The notes beneath the pieces are model-generated. The model did no database searches, had not been told where the DNA came from, and saw only the letters and a list, made by a program, of their open reading frames with translations. A program made the position numbers and the translations under genes. From positions 103,159,718-103,223,717 of the forward strand of contig CM075675.1 in NCBI GenBank assembly GCA_037962975.1: DNA of 64,000 nucleotides. The letters run 5' to 3'. Below are positions 1 to 12,150 of the stretch, piece after piece. Source of the DNA: Clitoria ternatea. Lineage: Eukaryota; Streptophyta; Magnoliopsida; Fabales; Fabaceae. How positions within the stretch are numbered: position 1 is the stretch's first letter; the number at the start of each line of letters is the position of its first letter.

Positions 1-1929
1 AACCGTCCTGGCTCCTGGCTCGCCTTCAAACGAGATAAGGGTGTCAAGATACCCTTTAGTTAGTTGCTTTGCGCCATTAAAAGCTGTTAGTTCCTGCGTG
101 TAAGGCTGTAAGTCTGAGTCTTTAAAACCCATCCTTTCAAAGCAATTATAAAAAATAACATTGCAGGAACTTCCCTGGTCAACAAGGATTCTTCGGACGT
201 CCTTGTTGGCGATCACAGCAGTGATGACTACAGCATCGTCACCACCAGGAATGGTTGGGCCAAAATCCTCGTCAGAGAAAGAGATTGTGGGAGCTTCCAT
301 CCCACCTCTGTAAGGGCGATTGTCTTTGACTTTCCCTTGCACAGATAGAATCATTCTATGATGATTCTTACGGGCTGTAATTGAAGCTCCTCCTCCAGCG
401 AATCCTCCAGCAATTATGTCAATAACTTCACGTCGGCCCTGACGTTGTTGCTGGGGCATGCTGTCCTTCTGTGCTGCATTATCGGTCATCACACCTTTTT
501 GCTTCTCTGCAGCAGAGAATTTTCAAACCGGACTGGGGTTATTGTCATCCCCATCGTCTGGATCTCTTTCTCTTTTCTCATTCCGTTCTGCCCTGTCAAA
601 GGATTTTTCTTTGAACAGGTATTGCTTCAATTTGCCTTCTCTAATTAGCATCTCAACCGCGTTCTTTAGAGCTTGGCATTCATCAGTGGAATGACCATTT
701 TGTTCATGAAAATCACAGTACTTACGTGAATTTCCTGGTCTTTTCATAGGGGTTGGTCTCCTGATGCCATATGTGCTGAAGACTGGCCATCCGACCTCCC
801 TCAAAATCTGAGATGGTCTGGCAGATAACTGTGCATAATGGCTGAAGGAATTGACATGCCTTTCTCGAGGTCAAGGAGGGTGGTTATCCACCTTAGGATT
901 GGTGAATGGCCTCTCCACGCGTTCTGACCTCGTCTTCTCCTTACCCTTCTGGGTTTGGGGAGATGGTGTTGGTGGCTTTTTCTTTGCAGTCATTGCCTCC
1001 AAGTGCATTTCTATGCTCACATACTTCGAGGCTTTTTTCCTGAACTCCTCAAAAGTTGCTGGGGGGCTCTTTGCTAATGAAAGAGCGAAAGCTGATCCAG
1101 GCTGCAATGCCTCAATTACAATATGCAGCTTGATAGATTCTGTGAGGTTAGGAACCAGGGCTGCTTCCTTATAAAACCTCTTCAAAAAATCTTTTAAGCC
1201 CTCCGTTTCACCTTGCTTAATCTGAGCCAAGGTATGAGACGTCTTGGGTACGTCTCTGGAGATGACAAAGTGGGTTTCAAAGGCAGCTGCCATTTCCGTC
1301 CAAGAATCTATGGATCCAGAAGGCAAGCCTTTAAACCACCCGAGGGCCTCCTCAGACAGTGTTCGAGGGAACATTCGGCACATCACGTCTTCATCAGCCC
1401 CCAAGTACATGGCTTCAAACACATAAGCATCCAGGTGCTTAGTTGGATCAGTTTCACCATTATACTTTCCGATGGAAAGTGGTTGAGTGGTTTGAAGGTG
1501 CTTGGGGATGCTGATGCCCATAAGTCTCCTTGAAAAAGGAACCTTCAGATTGTAAGACAATGGGGGTGCTGTTGTTGAATCTCTCTTCCTTCGGGAAGCT
1601 GCATCCTCAGAATCGCGAGTTTGTTCTCCCTCCTCAAACGTTGGGATCTTTGAGTACTGAAGAGTGGTGGACTTTTCACCATCAGTTGTGTGGGGAAAGT
1701 TTTGCGTGCGAGATGACTCTTTATCCTCGCTTTGTCTTTTTTCTCTTCGCAATTCAGCGAGCTCCCTCTGAAGTTGTTTGATCAACTCATCGCGAGGATC
1801 AGGATCAGACACAGTTACTATCTTCTTTGAGCTGCCCCCATGAGAATCGAAGTTTAGTTTTCTGAAGGCATTAGGATTGGTTCTGCCTTCAGCTTGATTC
1901 TCCATGAAGTCATGTGCTTCGCCTTCCAT
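1..1929 (-). pseudogene. gag-pol: broken gag-pol (gag to start of protease), element A
   Basis: Reading leftwards from the ATG at 1927-1929, the frame encodes the same Gag as element B: an N-terminal charged region, the retrotransposon Gag core, then a zinc-knuckle-like C-x2-H-x4-H-x4-C segment near 700-715, and the protease motif DQGSS near 165-180. It is interrupted by TGA at 871-873 and again at 523-525. At both sites element B has CGA (Arg), so each stop is one C-to-T change at a CpG. The frame otherwise continues without a shift between these stops. A further difference from B is Asp to Asn just after the protease motif. The left end is cut by the window. Confidence 0.9.
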
Positions 1930-1976
1930 TGTGGATTACCTGCTCTGTCAAAGGATATGGGAATAACTTTATCGAG

Positions 1977-1993
1977 TCCCACTGGGCGTGCCA
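1977..1993 (-). other. primer-binding site, element A
   Basis: On the minus strand the sequence TGGCACGCCCAGTGGGA begins one base inside the 5' LTR, the expected place for the tRNA primer of minus-strand DNA synthesis. Element B has the identical site and C has it with one change. I do not assign the tRNA species. Confidence 0.75.
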
Positions 1994-1994
1994 A

Positions 1995-2727
1995 TGATCT
2001 GTCCTGGACCGGGGTCAAGAGATCCGATCTCAAGCCAGTCACGAATAGTATGTCAATACCGTCTAGTAGACCGGATGTATGTGTATCCGATGTATGTATC
2101 CGTTGTCCTTGGGTGAGGAGAGCGGATTGGGCGTCCTGGAGATCCTTTACACCGACCTAACGCGTTGAAGTGGGCGAATGGTGGTGTCACCTGCAAAGAT
2201 TCTCCGACGCTCAAGTCAGTGATTATAGTCCAAGTAAGGAATGTATTCAGAGAGGAATCAGTCGTAAAAGAGCTGAAGAAGAAGATCCCCCACTTCAATC
2301 ATGAAGTTAGTTCATATACCTGATTGGCTCGATTAACGAGGACTCGTTGGTGGGGAACCACCAACTCCCATTAGCATTATTATATTGCGCACTTACCTGC
2401 ATGATTGGGTCAAGTGGCTATTTTATATTGAGCATAGAGAATGTAGACTAGGATTAGGGAACAAGTTGACCATTTCCGTGAGCAGAATTTGGCTCGTAGT
2501 GCAGGGAATTATTGATCGATCCCTGTAGCAACAATCCTTGTCTTTTGCACAGTGACGTGTGTATTATCCGATGTCATGGTGTTATCCTGAACAACCGGTA
2601 TAGGGAGAATGCCTGATACGGAATTACAGTTCGGATGTATACCGATGACACCGGTTACACGTAGATGTCTTATCAAAGACGTTGAAATATGTATAGCAGA
2701 TCGGATACCGGTATTGAGACCGGATCA
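1995..2727 (-). repeat. 5' LTR of element A (733 bp)
   Basis: The LTR begins TGATCCGGTC and ends GGACAGATCA on the minus strand, so it has TG...CA ends and a short imperfect inverted repeat. It has the same 733-bp length as both LTRs of element B, with a small number of substitutions. As the 5' LTR it should hold the promoter and the start of the genomic RNA; I could not fix a TATA box with confidence. Confidence 0.92.
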
Positions 2728-3004
2728 ACTGGGTTTCTTCTTCTTTGTAGATCTAAGGCCAAGGTATACTCTATCGCTCTTCTAGGATTCTAGTCATTTT
2801 CAATGATGTGTGAGATTTTGTTCTCAAACATTAGGGTGCATGTTCCGTTTACTCACTTTGAACCCTGGATATTGTCTCATCTTTAGGTCGTACCATCTCA
2901 ACTTTATCCTAAATTCTAAGGGATTTATGCAAGTGTTTTAACTCTTATGTGCTACCAAGGGTTGAGATTATTCATCCTAACTATTTGTTGTGCTTTTCAA
3001 AACC

Positions 3005-3316
3005 ATGTCAATTGCAAAGACAAGGATAAAAGATGGGTGTTCTTTTCGCTCAAAGACAAAGACTAAAATCTTTGAGGCCTTTGAAGACCCTTTCAAGGAC
3101 TTCAAAGATGAATACTTCAAGATTTAGGTTACTTTAAGGAAGACAGTTTTAGAAATCTTTCAAACCCCAATTCTCCTTTATGGGTCTAAGGACCATTTCA
3201 ATCTTACTCCAAGGCAATATTGCATGGAGGAAAACATGCTTACTGACACCAACCAAAACACAATATATCCAGTTTATTTGGCACTTTATGGAGGAAGCCG
3301 ACTCAACCATCTTTAG
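3005..3316 (+). pseudogene. possible decayed reading frame, unknown
   Basis: From an ATG at 3005 the frame stays open for 103 codons to TAG at 3314-3316 except for one TAG at 3125-3127. The predicted residues are rich in Lys, Asp and Phe before the internal stop, which is unlike most of the surrounding AT-rich translation. I do not recognise the protein. It could be a relic of a mobile-element accessory gene or simply chance. Confidence 0.22.
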
Positions 3317-4214
3317 TAAAATAATTTTTTGGTGAGTTCTATTTAATTTCTTTCTTTTCTAAAGTACATACCGACTTTTAACTTGTTACTCTTGAAATTT
3401 CAGATAATATATATGTCCATTGGAAATATCATTATCCAAATGGTTAAGTGAATTGGGCAACACTTCAAATAACAAAACCTGCAACAATGGCCTTCTCCAC
3501 CACCTCATCTTTCTTTTGAGTTAAAATCATAATCTCAATGGAAGCAAAAACAAAAAACCATCACTCACCCTCAAATCCAGATTCCATTATTTAATATGGA
3601 TGAAAAGAACATATTAGGGATGAATCTTTGGACTTACACCAAAATAAAAAAGGCAATGATCCTCTTCTTTTTCTTGTCTTAACACTAGTGGTGCTTCATT
3701 TTCCTTTCCCTAACTCTATGTTTGGCAGGGTTAGGGCATGCGTAGCACTTTGGGAGATGGTATATTTTTTGGACTTGGTCTACTCTGCTTGATCAAGTTT
3801 TTGGTGACACAATTGGCAAGGCTAGGAAATTAACTTTTTCCCCTTTTCTCAATTTTGCACTTGATATCTATCTAAAGTGTGCATTTTTCAAATGACATGG
3901 CATATATAAATAAGAGAACAACATTTAAAGATAAGTGATTTATGCTTGTATTGGTACATGTCTAGAATTTTATGGATACTAATTTATCCATAATTTTACG
4001 TGAACGACCATCAAATGTGTAGTTTTATGTTGAACTTGTTACCTACTCAGTATGACTATTTTGTCTTAGGTACCGAATAAACATCCTTTATATGTTTCTT
4101 TCTTTTTTATATAAAAAAACAAAAATACTAATTAGTCCTTTAATTGTACACAAGGTTTCAGGTAGGTTCTCTAAACAATTTAGTTAGCTTTGATATAAAA
4201 AACATAGTAATGAT

Positions 4215-4580
4215 ATTAAAGTCAAATAACTGTCACTGTCATTGCCACAACCATTGAAACACTATCACCACCATTACCATCGCGTCCACCACCTTCGCCC
4301 ACACTTTTACTACGACTCCACCACCCACACTCCCAAAACCTTCAACATCCACTTCCACCCTACCACTCACACTCACTATAGCCTTAACATCCACCTCCAC
4401 CCATACTCCCACAATTATAAGAAACCTTATCTCCAACTACATTACCACCACCCGAACACCCACCTCAATGACTGTCACAGCCCCACCTCCAACCTACTCC
4501 CACCACCTCAATCATGTAGTTTCATCACTAATGTGCCTTTTCTCCCACAATCCCACCATTGTCACTACCTCATACCTTCA
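4215..4580. repeat. CAC/CCA-rich low-complexity tract
   Basis: Degenerate CAC, ACC and CAT triplets run for about 370 bp, producing open frames on both strands made of His, Pro, Thr and Ser (plus) or Val, Gly and Met (minus). The composition, not coding, explains these frames. Similar tracts lie at 8131-8346 and 8957-9495. Confidence 0.7.
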
Positions 4581-7500
4581 ACCATCAAAGATGTGTAATG
4601 TCAGTGACGGTTCAGTGAAGTGGAGGTTCCCAAGAATTAGAAAAAATAAGTTGCATTATAGTGTTGGAATGAAGCATATAGGGTGACCAAGCGATGTCGA
4701 TGACATGTCTGTGATGATGGTGAGAAAATCGAGGTCACGTTGCACAAATGTTAAAGGAGTCATAATACTAAGGTCACCAAGACGAATGCAACTACCACCG
4801 ACGACAATGGTGGAAGTGTGGTTGGAGGTGAGGGTGTGGTAGTGACCATAGGGTTGGTAATAACGATGGTTAATATTAGACAGAGAAAGAAGATGAGAGA
4901 AAAAATTAAAGTAGTTATTATTAATATTATTTAATTAAACTTTAACGTTGTTGTTATTGTATTTTTGATAGCTTGTTAATAGAAAAGAGCAACATAATAT
5001 ATTGCCTGAATTTAAGAATCAAAGTAAATCATTGAAAAATTAAGAAATCAACTTAAAACTTCGTATAAAATTAAAGTACCAATGTTAACTTTTTAACCTT
5101 TATAAGAATTATGCACCGTGCCCATAACTTTCCTATAGCTTGTAATAACTCTCACTTCTGACTGCTCTCTCCTCTGATACCAGGCCGTGAGAGCACAATG
5201 TTGCTCAACCTTGCTTTAAGTTGCTATTTTGTCTTTTATGGATTTTCGACACTATTTTTGTTTTGGCTTTTTTAATATTGTTCAAGTACAAGAAAATGAT
5301 TTTGTTAGGATAAAGGACATTGGAAGCTTTAACTTTCATTATTCTTGTATCCTCTTCTTCTTTTTCTTTTGTTACACTTATATTATACTTCCGTTTGGCC
5401 AAAAAAAGCCATTGGAAGGTTGCAGATTCTCGAGTCCTGGTGTAGTTATGAAAAATCCATAAAAAAGTGATTGTATACAACTTAATTAAATTTTTATTTT
5501 ATTTTTTATGAGAGTATGTTAAAAATTCCACTATGAATAAGTGAAAAAGAATTTATTTTGATACATATATGCCAAACTTACTTATAATGCGCGCACTCTA
5601 GTACATTTACGTAAAACACTCAAATAAATATATGCCACAAAGGCAATGAAGATCCTAAAGTATCAAAATAGCTTATGATTAAATTAAGGTAATCAAGACC
5701 AAATAAATCAAAGTCTTCAAGGTCAATCACTAAAAAACAAACTTACTTTTCACTCCCCCTTAAACACTGATTATGATCCTAACTGAAATATGGTCTCATC
5801 AGAGCCTCACTAAATATTTTAAAGAGGGTAAAATAATAAAATAGTATACCTTTTTTTTTTAATGTTAGAAGCAAGAATATATGTATATATTAAATGACAA
5901 GGAAGTAGACTCTCCTGAAAAAAGCTAATAAATTATGTATGGATGTTAATATTATTTTAATTTCATTTGTTTGATAATTCTATTTGACTTTGAAGAAAAA
6001 CTTATTACTATTAACATAAAATTATTCTTATTAAATTTTAAAATAATTATATTTTCAGTATTTAAACTTAAACTTAATAATCAATAATATTTTAAATAAT
6101 ATAATTTTTATTATAAGAACCTCCTACCCGAAAGAAGCTCTGCCCTTGGATTGCTTGAATTCTTTAACTGTAACTAAGGATTGTTGCAATGAAAAGAAAG
6201 ATTCTTCGTTTCGATGTGGGAACTTACAGTTTCACAACAGGAGGTGTGAAATATTATTAATCTCTTAAAAAAATATTACTAATCTCGGCCTATTATCATA
6301 ATTAATCATAAAATAATATGTGTCATCAAATTAATATAATATTATATTTTTTTACTTTTTAAATTCTTATTAATTTTTATATTTATCAAATAGTTATTAT
6401 TAAAATCAGAAAAATGTGGTGGTTTTATATTGTCTGATGGTTCCTCCTGTTTTGGAGTTAAGTAATCACACGTATCATAATAGTAAGAGGAGAAATTTTC
6501 AAGAGTACTACTTACAAAAAGGAACTGCTTAAAGGAGGAGCCAGTAATGCAAATTAATTATCTAGGAATATTCACTGGAAGAATGAAATATTTTTTTTAA
6601 TTAAGAACTTATAGATATGGTTAATTTTAAATTTAATTTTTAAATTTTTATTTTAATATTTACAATTTAAATCTTTTTTAAAATTGATATTTTGTTAAAA
6701 ATCTGGACATGCTACGGTTGATATGATAACTTATTATGATATTTTTATACTTATAAGGAAAACTCACAATATTTAAGTAGTTTAACTTTTTTATAAATAA
6801 AAACTGCACTAACACTCTTGACCATTTTTATATTTTCTTAGCAACCAACATCTTTTTTTTTTAGCGATGAATCAATTATAAACTTGTCGTTTCTACATTC
6901 TACAAGCATATAATATAATGCAGTCCAGATATTAGAATTTGCGATGGATATCTTTTGCTGTTTGATGTAACATTATAAGTTAGACCACAATTAAATGTTT
7001 TGCTGATTGATTTAACATATTACCTTAACAACTATCTAAGTAGTCAAATTTAAGACGAGATTCGTTGTGTTCATACTTCATATACACGCCTTAAAAAAGT
7101 AGTCAATTCGTGGGTTAGAATTTCCTCGTTAATATTTATAATAAAAACTACCAAACTAACATTTATGATAAAAAAAATCAATTTAATAATAAGAATATAA
7201 GATAACTCGTGTCAAAACATATCAATAATAAATCCAACATTTTATCTATCATGCAATTGCAAGACCCTGCTTTATTCACACCTTAGATGATGCTAAGGTC
7301 ACAAACTTTGACTAATTAATATATCACTATAAAAAATTATTATAGTTTTAGCATGAGAATGTTGTGTTGAACCATAAATCTTAAACCTTAAATTTTATGT
7401 AAAAATAAACGGAATAATTATGAGATTTAGAAGGTGCTATCTTTTAAATGGTTGTATCAGAGTAAGACTCAATAGTTTAAATATATATGTTGCACGTCTA

Positions 7501-8130
7501 ACATCCCTTTTCTCCCATTTCTCACTTACCCTAAAACATTTCCTAAACTTTTCTATAAATATATCTTAGTTTCATTTTGTTTGTTTTGACTGTGGAGGCA
7601 ATTGTTTAGTGTCTCATTAGTTATTGTGTTTGTGACAGGAAAATGAATACTTTCAGTTGATTAATTGGAATTCCAGTTTTGTTCAAGGTTAGTGACATTT
7701 TTAGTTCCTTTAGGTTTATGTTTTAAGATTCATTTGTGTACTTGTAAGAACTTAGGATAGATGGTTTAAAGTATTATGCTTTGGAAAACGTTGTTATTTG
7801 AACTTTAGGAGAAATGATTTACTATAAACTTAGCTTGTTAAGAATAAATTTCACACCATGGATCACTAGCTAGGATATAAATTAGAACTTTAGAAATTTT
7901 AAAAAATAGAACTTTAGAAAGTTATAACTTTTAGAAACTCATGACTCGTTCAAGGTGCTTGTGAGTTTCTAATTTTTGGTTTTTAAAAGTGAATTTGAAA
8001 ACAAAATCTATTCGGCAAAAAAAATGTTAAAGTAAGTTTTTATTCATTTTCAAAACAGTTTTTAATCATTTTTAAAAACAAGAAAAAATGGTTTCGTGTT
8101 TTTTATTTTTAGTTTTATGAACTTCTAACA

Positions 8131-8346
8131 CCCATTGTCCACTGCCATTACCACTATTATCATCATCGCCATTATCGCTACCACCATCACTATTGTTTTT
8201 CCCAACATTACCACCACAACCGTAGCATCACAACCACCATCGCTATCGCTGATACAACCACCAGCACCAACACCACACCCTCCACTACCATCATCGTCGT
8301 CGCAACCATAACCATCATCACCATCGTAACCACCATCTACACCCTA
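8131..8346. repeat. CAC/CAT-rich cryptic triplet tract (left part)
   Basis: This tract of ACC, CAT and CAC triplets is the left part of a longer one interrupted by the hAT-like element at 8347-8956. Apparent open frames inside it are composition artefacts. Confidence 0.65.
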
Positions 8347-8956
8347 TAAGACGTCAAAATGGGTTGTAACTCGTGAGCCAACTTAGCTTGAGGTGGATTT
8401 TAGGTGAGTGGGATTGAAAAATAGCTCAATTTCAAAGTGAAGCTTTTTCTGGCTCAACCCACTAAACCCGGCTCATAGTGGGCCAAACTCGTAATGAATC
8501 GGTTGGCTCGTGGGTTGGTAAATTAAAAAAATAATAAATGTCACTTACTAGTGACCCGTGGTTACAAATCAAAATGCCAGTTTTCACTTTTCACTTTGTT
8601 GAATTATGGATTTAATTTATAATGGAATATGTTATGTGTTTGTATTTTCATAATAATGAAATTATTATATAATATAATATTTATATGGAATTTGGTATTG
8701 GAATGTGAGGAAAATAAAAAAATATTTTTCTATTTTCTCTATTTTTAAAATATTTTTTGGTATTGTCCTATTTTGTATTTAATTTTTAATTTTTTTTAAA
8801 AAGGTGGGTCAACCCGTGAGCCACCCGGTGGGTTGAGTCGGGTTGAGAAAAGTGACTCACTCTAGAAAGCGAGCCGGGTTTGGTTGGGTTATAAAAATTT
8901 TCAACCCATAATGGGCTAACTTGTGTGGCCCGAGTTGGCCCGTTTTGACAGCTCTA
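8347..8956. mobile_element. hAT-like non-autonomous element (610 bp)
   Basis: The ends are inverted. The left end reads TAAGACGTCAAAATGGG, and the right end read on the other strand is TAGAGCTGTCAAAACGGG. The TGTCAAAACGGGCCAA style is typical of plant hAT-type elements. The flanks ACACCCTA (8339-8346) and CCACTCTA (8957-8964) match at 6 of 8 positions, as expected for an old 8-bp target duplication. Near each end there are further inverted segments rich in GGGTT/AACCC and GAGCC/GGCTC. No transposase frame is present, so it would have relied on enzymes made elsewhere. It sits inside a CAC/CAT-rich tract. Confidence 0.6.
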
Positions 8957-9495
8957 CCACTCTATACCATCATTGCTGCCACCATAACTACCATCATCAC
9001 TGCCACTATCACCATCACTGTCACAACCGCCATTACCCTACCACTACAACCACCATTGCCAGTACTGCCACAATCACCACCATTATTGTTCCCACCATCA
9101 CCACACCCTCCACTATCACCACCACCACCATTGTTGCCATCGTTCATCTTCATAGTCACCTTACCACCAACACCTTTCACTACCCCCACCACCATTATCT
9201 TCACCATTACCATCACCACCACCTCCATCGTTATTGTCACCGTCACCATTCACTCATTCTCTCTCTCACCATTACCGCCACCATTATTATTGTTATTGTC
9301 ACAAATGTTGTCACCAATCGTCACAAAGACAATGACCTTCACCACCACCATTATTGTAACCACTACCACCATAACTATCATCACCATCATGGTCGTCACC
9401 ACCGCCACCGCCACTATCACAACCACCACCATTGTTGTTGTTGTCATTGTCACCACCACCCTTGCCACCTTCACCATCATCATTGTAGAAGATTT
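8957..9495. repeat. CAC/CAT-rich cryptic triplet tract (right part)
   Basis: About 540 bp of ACC, ATC, CAC and CAT triplets follow the hAT-like insertion. Two long plus-strand frames (to about 9547 and 9609) and matching minus-strand frames exist only because triplet repeats lack stops. Their residues are nearly all Thr, Ile, Pro and His, without any domain. Confidence 0.7.
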
Positions 9496-10560
9496 CTTAT
9501 TGCTATTAATATTAATATATTGTTATTGTTGTTTGTATGTAAAGTAGTTTTGATCATAATTATAAAAGTTTTAAAACAACTTTTTAAAATTCAAAACCAC
9601 ATAAATTAAAACATAAAAATAAAAATTTAAAACTAAAAACTAAAAACCAACCTGCCTTAGAATGCATAAGTTTTAAATTAAAATTTAGGGAAATTTAATT
9701 TTCAATTTTTAATTTTTAATTTTACCTATTTAAAATATTTACAAATTTTAAATTGGAATTTAGAAAATAAAAATAAATAAATTTCATAGTAGAATTCGGA
9801 AAATAAAAGATAAAACTTTTAAATTATAATTTATAAAAATATAAATTTGCAACTAGAATATATAAATAAAATTTTAGATATTTCAAATTAAAATTTAGAA
9901 AATAAAAAATTAAGAAAATTTCAAATTAGACTTTAGAAAATAAAAACATTTAGAAATAGACAAATTAATAATTATGAAATTTCTACATAATTAATTTAGA
10001 TTTGCTGTGAAATTTTGTGATACATGTATTGTAACTTAATGGTGTGTTGACAATGCATATTTGTGATGAATCATTAATGCATATTTGTGATGAATCATTT
10101 GTGGATGTATGATATTGTTTATCCTCACAGGAGAAGTTTAAAAACTGAGTTTATTAGAGAGCTTAAGGAATTATTTAATAAGGTTATAAAATAACTATAT
10201 TATTCTTTAAAGGGTGGTATAAGACTATAAGGTTTCTTTGTGTGAGATGTAATGCTAAAAAATTTTAAGTAAAAATGAAGTTAAATTTCACTTGTACAAA
10301 TTTGGTTTCAAATCCAACTAGTGGATTTGAACCAAGCATAAAGATATGAAATTTAGGAAAGTGGAACATACTTTGGGTTGTAGAACATGCAACATTGTTG
10401 TGTCTGTCCTAGATAACTTTGACATTTTTAAGGTTAATGATCTGTAATAATTTGCTAATGTTGTGGAACCACATCATAAAAAAATGAAGTTGAGGTAGTT
10501 TCTACGTCGATTTTAATCATTTTTATGTTTTTGTTAATGTTTGATTTATCCCTTAGATGA
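9496..10560. other. AT-rich spacer with a 24-bp tandem duplication
   Basis: No gene is visible. A short exact tandem repeat, TGCATATTTGTGATGAATCAT twice in a row, lies at about 10053-10100. Confidence 0.5.
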
Positions 10561-10589
10561 TTGGTTGTGATCATAACCGGTAGGAGCAC

Positions 10590-12150
10590 AAACAATAAGG
10601 AAAGGAAAGCTTCAAGTCACGTGGAGGGTGGCTCGAAAAGGATGCTACAATCGGTTGCATTAGCAACTTAACCGCCCAATCATTATTGCTAGAGATAAAC
10701 ATGATACCGATCCGTGCTTGGGTTCACCATAGATGGTAGAGAAGGGCGTATACACTATATCATTCAACTTTACTGAGGATGAAATGAGAATCACCTCTTG
10801 GATGAGGATATCTGAGAGATGGTTCAAGAGTAGGTTACAGAATCCCCTCAACCAGCTAGGCAAGGACATGCAAGCGAGAAGACTCCTCCACCCTGTCACA
10901 AAGCCAAGAAGTGGATTCTGGCCTTTGACAAGGATGAAAGATATGAATGATTATATAAATTAGTGTCATATGAATTTTGAAAGTTTACGTCTTTTGAATT
11001 TTGTACATTAATATGTAATTTGAATTTAGATCATTCCACTCGAAGGACAAGAGGATGATCACACTTTAAGTGACAATCTGCTCATACTTTTATGGCCCAT
11101 GGAAGGGTATTCCCGATGCGATCCAAAACTTTTGGTGGAAAAGTGGTTGGTATGTTAAAGGTTTAATTGCATGTTTTAAAATGATTCAAATTATTATTTA
11201 ATTATTTATATTATTTCTTAGACGTAAGAGGGTGTTACCTTTGCAAAGGCACATGAGGCGTTAATGAACATCGCCTTTGTAAAAAGGTCATGAAACATCG
11301 TCTAAGCGACATGGTTGACAAGGTCATGAGAGAGGGTGATGAGGATGGCCAGACCTTTACTCATCCGCGTAAGATAGGGGGCTTGGGCTAGCTTACTAGG
11401 TGGCTAGACCAAGCCTAAGTACAATAGTTATCCGGGAGTGCAATAAGTGCAACCTGAGAAGTACCAGGGGTGAATCTGAGCACACCATTAGGAGGATGAC
11501 ACATGTTAATATTGCATGAGAGATGGTACATTTATTAATTACCCTAACACCATATAGTTCATTGTTGAAGTTATATAAGGTATTTTTAGAAATTTAATAT
11601 TCTTTATCTGTTTTTTATTGGAGGCCCTTATTATACCAGACGAGCCTTTTGTGGTGACTTACTAGTGATCTATTGGTGAATGGGTTGGTGATCAATCTCG
11701 TGACACCATTGTAAGTAACACGACTTTATTTTATTTTCAAATTTAATCAATTCTTTAATTAATTTCACTCATATGATTTAATTTGAGTTGTTGAGCAGGA
11801 GGAAATCTGGCATCGTCCTTAAGAGCTAGCAGAAACCAAACTTGACATCGTGGATCAACAACATTCCAGTTGGCGTGGTGGGCGAAAGGAACCGTAGTTA
11901 TGTTTATGGTATTGGTTACTTGGCCACCAATATACGTCTAGGTGCTTCATTGATGACCTAGTTGATTACTAGGTCATTTGTCAGCCCTTCCTCCTAGCTG
12001 TAGGACCCTAAGGTGGTTGGTTTGCCAAATGAGATAAGCCAATTAAATGTGCTTCTAATAGAGATGAATGAGTTAAGGGCTCAGGTACAAGGGCTTTAGT
12101 GTGCCCAGCAGGCTAGTTCATTCAAGCCTGACCCCTGGTCTTATTTGTTA
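10590..12150 (+). pseudogene. decayed transposon ORF, possibly CACTA (En/Spm) type
   Basis: Short coding-like segments on the plus strand are separated by stops and frame changes. One frame is open at 10733-10963. Near 11290-11370 a segment reads LSDMVDKVMREGDEDGQTF. Near 12050-12105 another reads LNVLLIEMNELRAQVQGL, a short coiled-coil tail. The general order (Trp/Lys-rich middle, acidic segment, terminal coiled coil) recalls the second protein of plant En/Spm elements. I see no intact domain and no terminal repeats, so the family is an inference. The composition is less AT-rich than the flanks. Confidence 0.33.

Larger units (their letters stand above)
1..2727 (-). mobile_element. Tat-type Ty3/gypsy element A, 5' part only
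   Basis: This is the right-hand (5') end of a minus-strand LTR retrotransposon whose remainder lies outside the window. It matches element B (33171-35897) base for base over most of its length: LTR, primer-binding site, gag and the start of the protease. Only one LTR is present, so no insertion age or target duplication can be read; the bases just outside the LTR are ACTGG. Unlike B, its gag-pol frame carries at least two in-frame stops, so this copy cannot make a full polyprotein. The family assignment rests on the near identity to B. Confidence 0.93.
2728..8130. other. AT-rich intergenic DNA, no intact gene seen
   Basis: I see no supported gene here. Apart from the short items listed separately (3005-3316 and 4215-4580), the stretch is AT-rich unique-looking sequence with many stops in all frames. 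A TATA-like TATAAATATA near 7554 has no recognisable gene after it. Confidence 0.6.

Noticed and set aside
7540..7700. Possible host promoter (TATAAATATA)
   Set aside because: No coding frame, splice pattern or homologous gene follows in this AT-rich stretch.
8921..9609. Two overlapping plus-strand frames of 208 and 228 codons
   Set aside because: They cover a CAC/CAT triplet tract and are composed of a few residues (Thr, Ile, His, Pro). The opposite strand is open too, so low complexity explains them.
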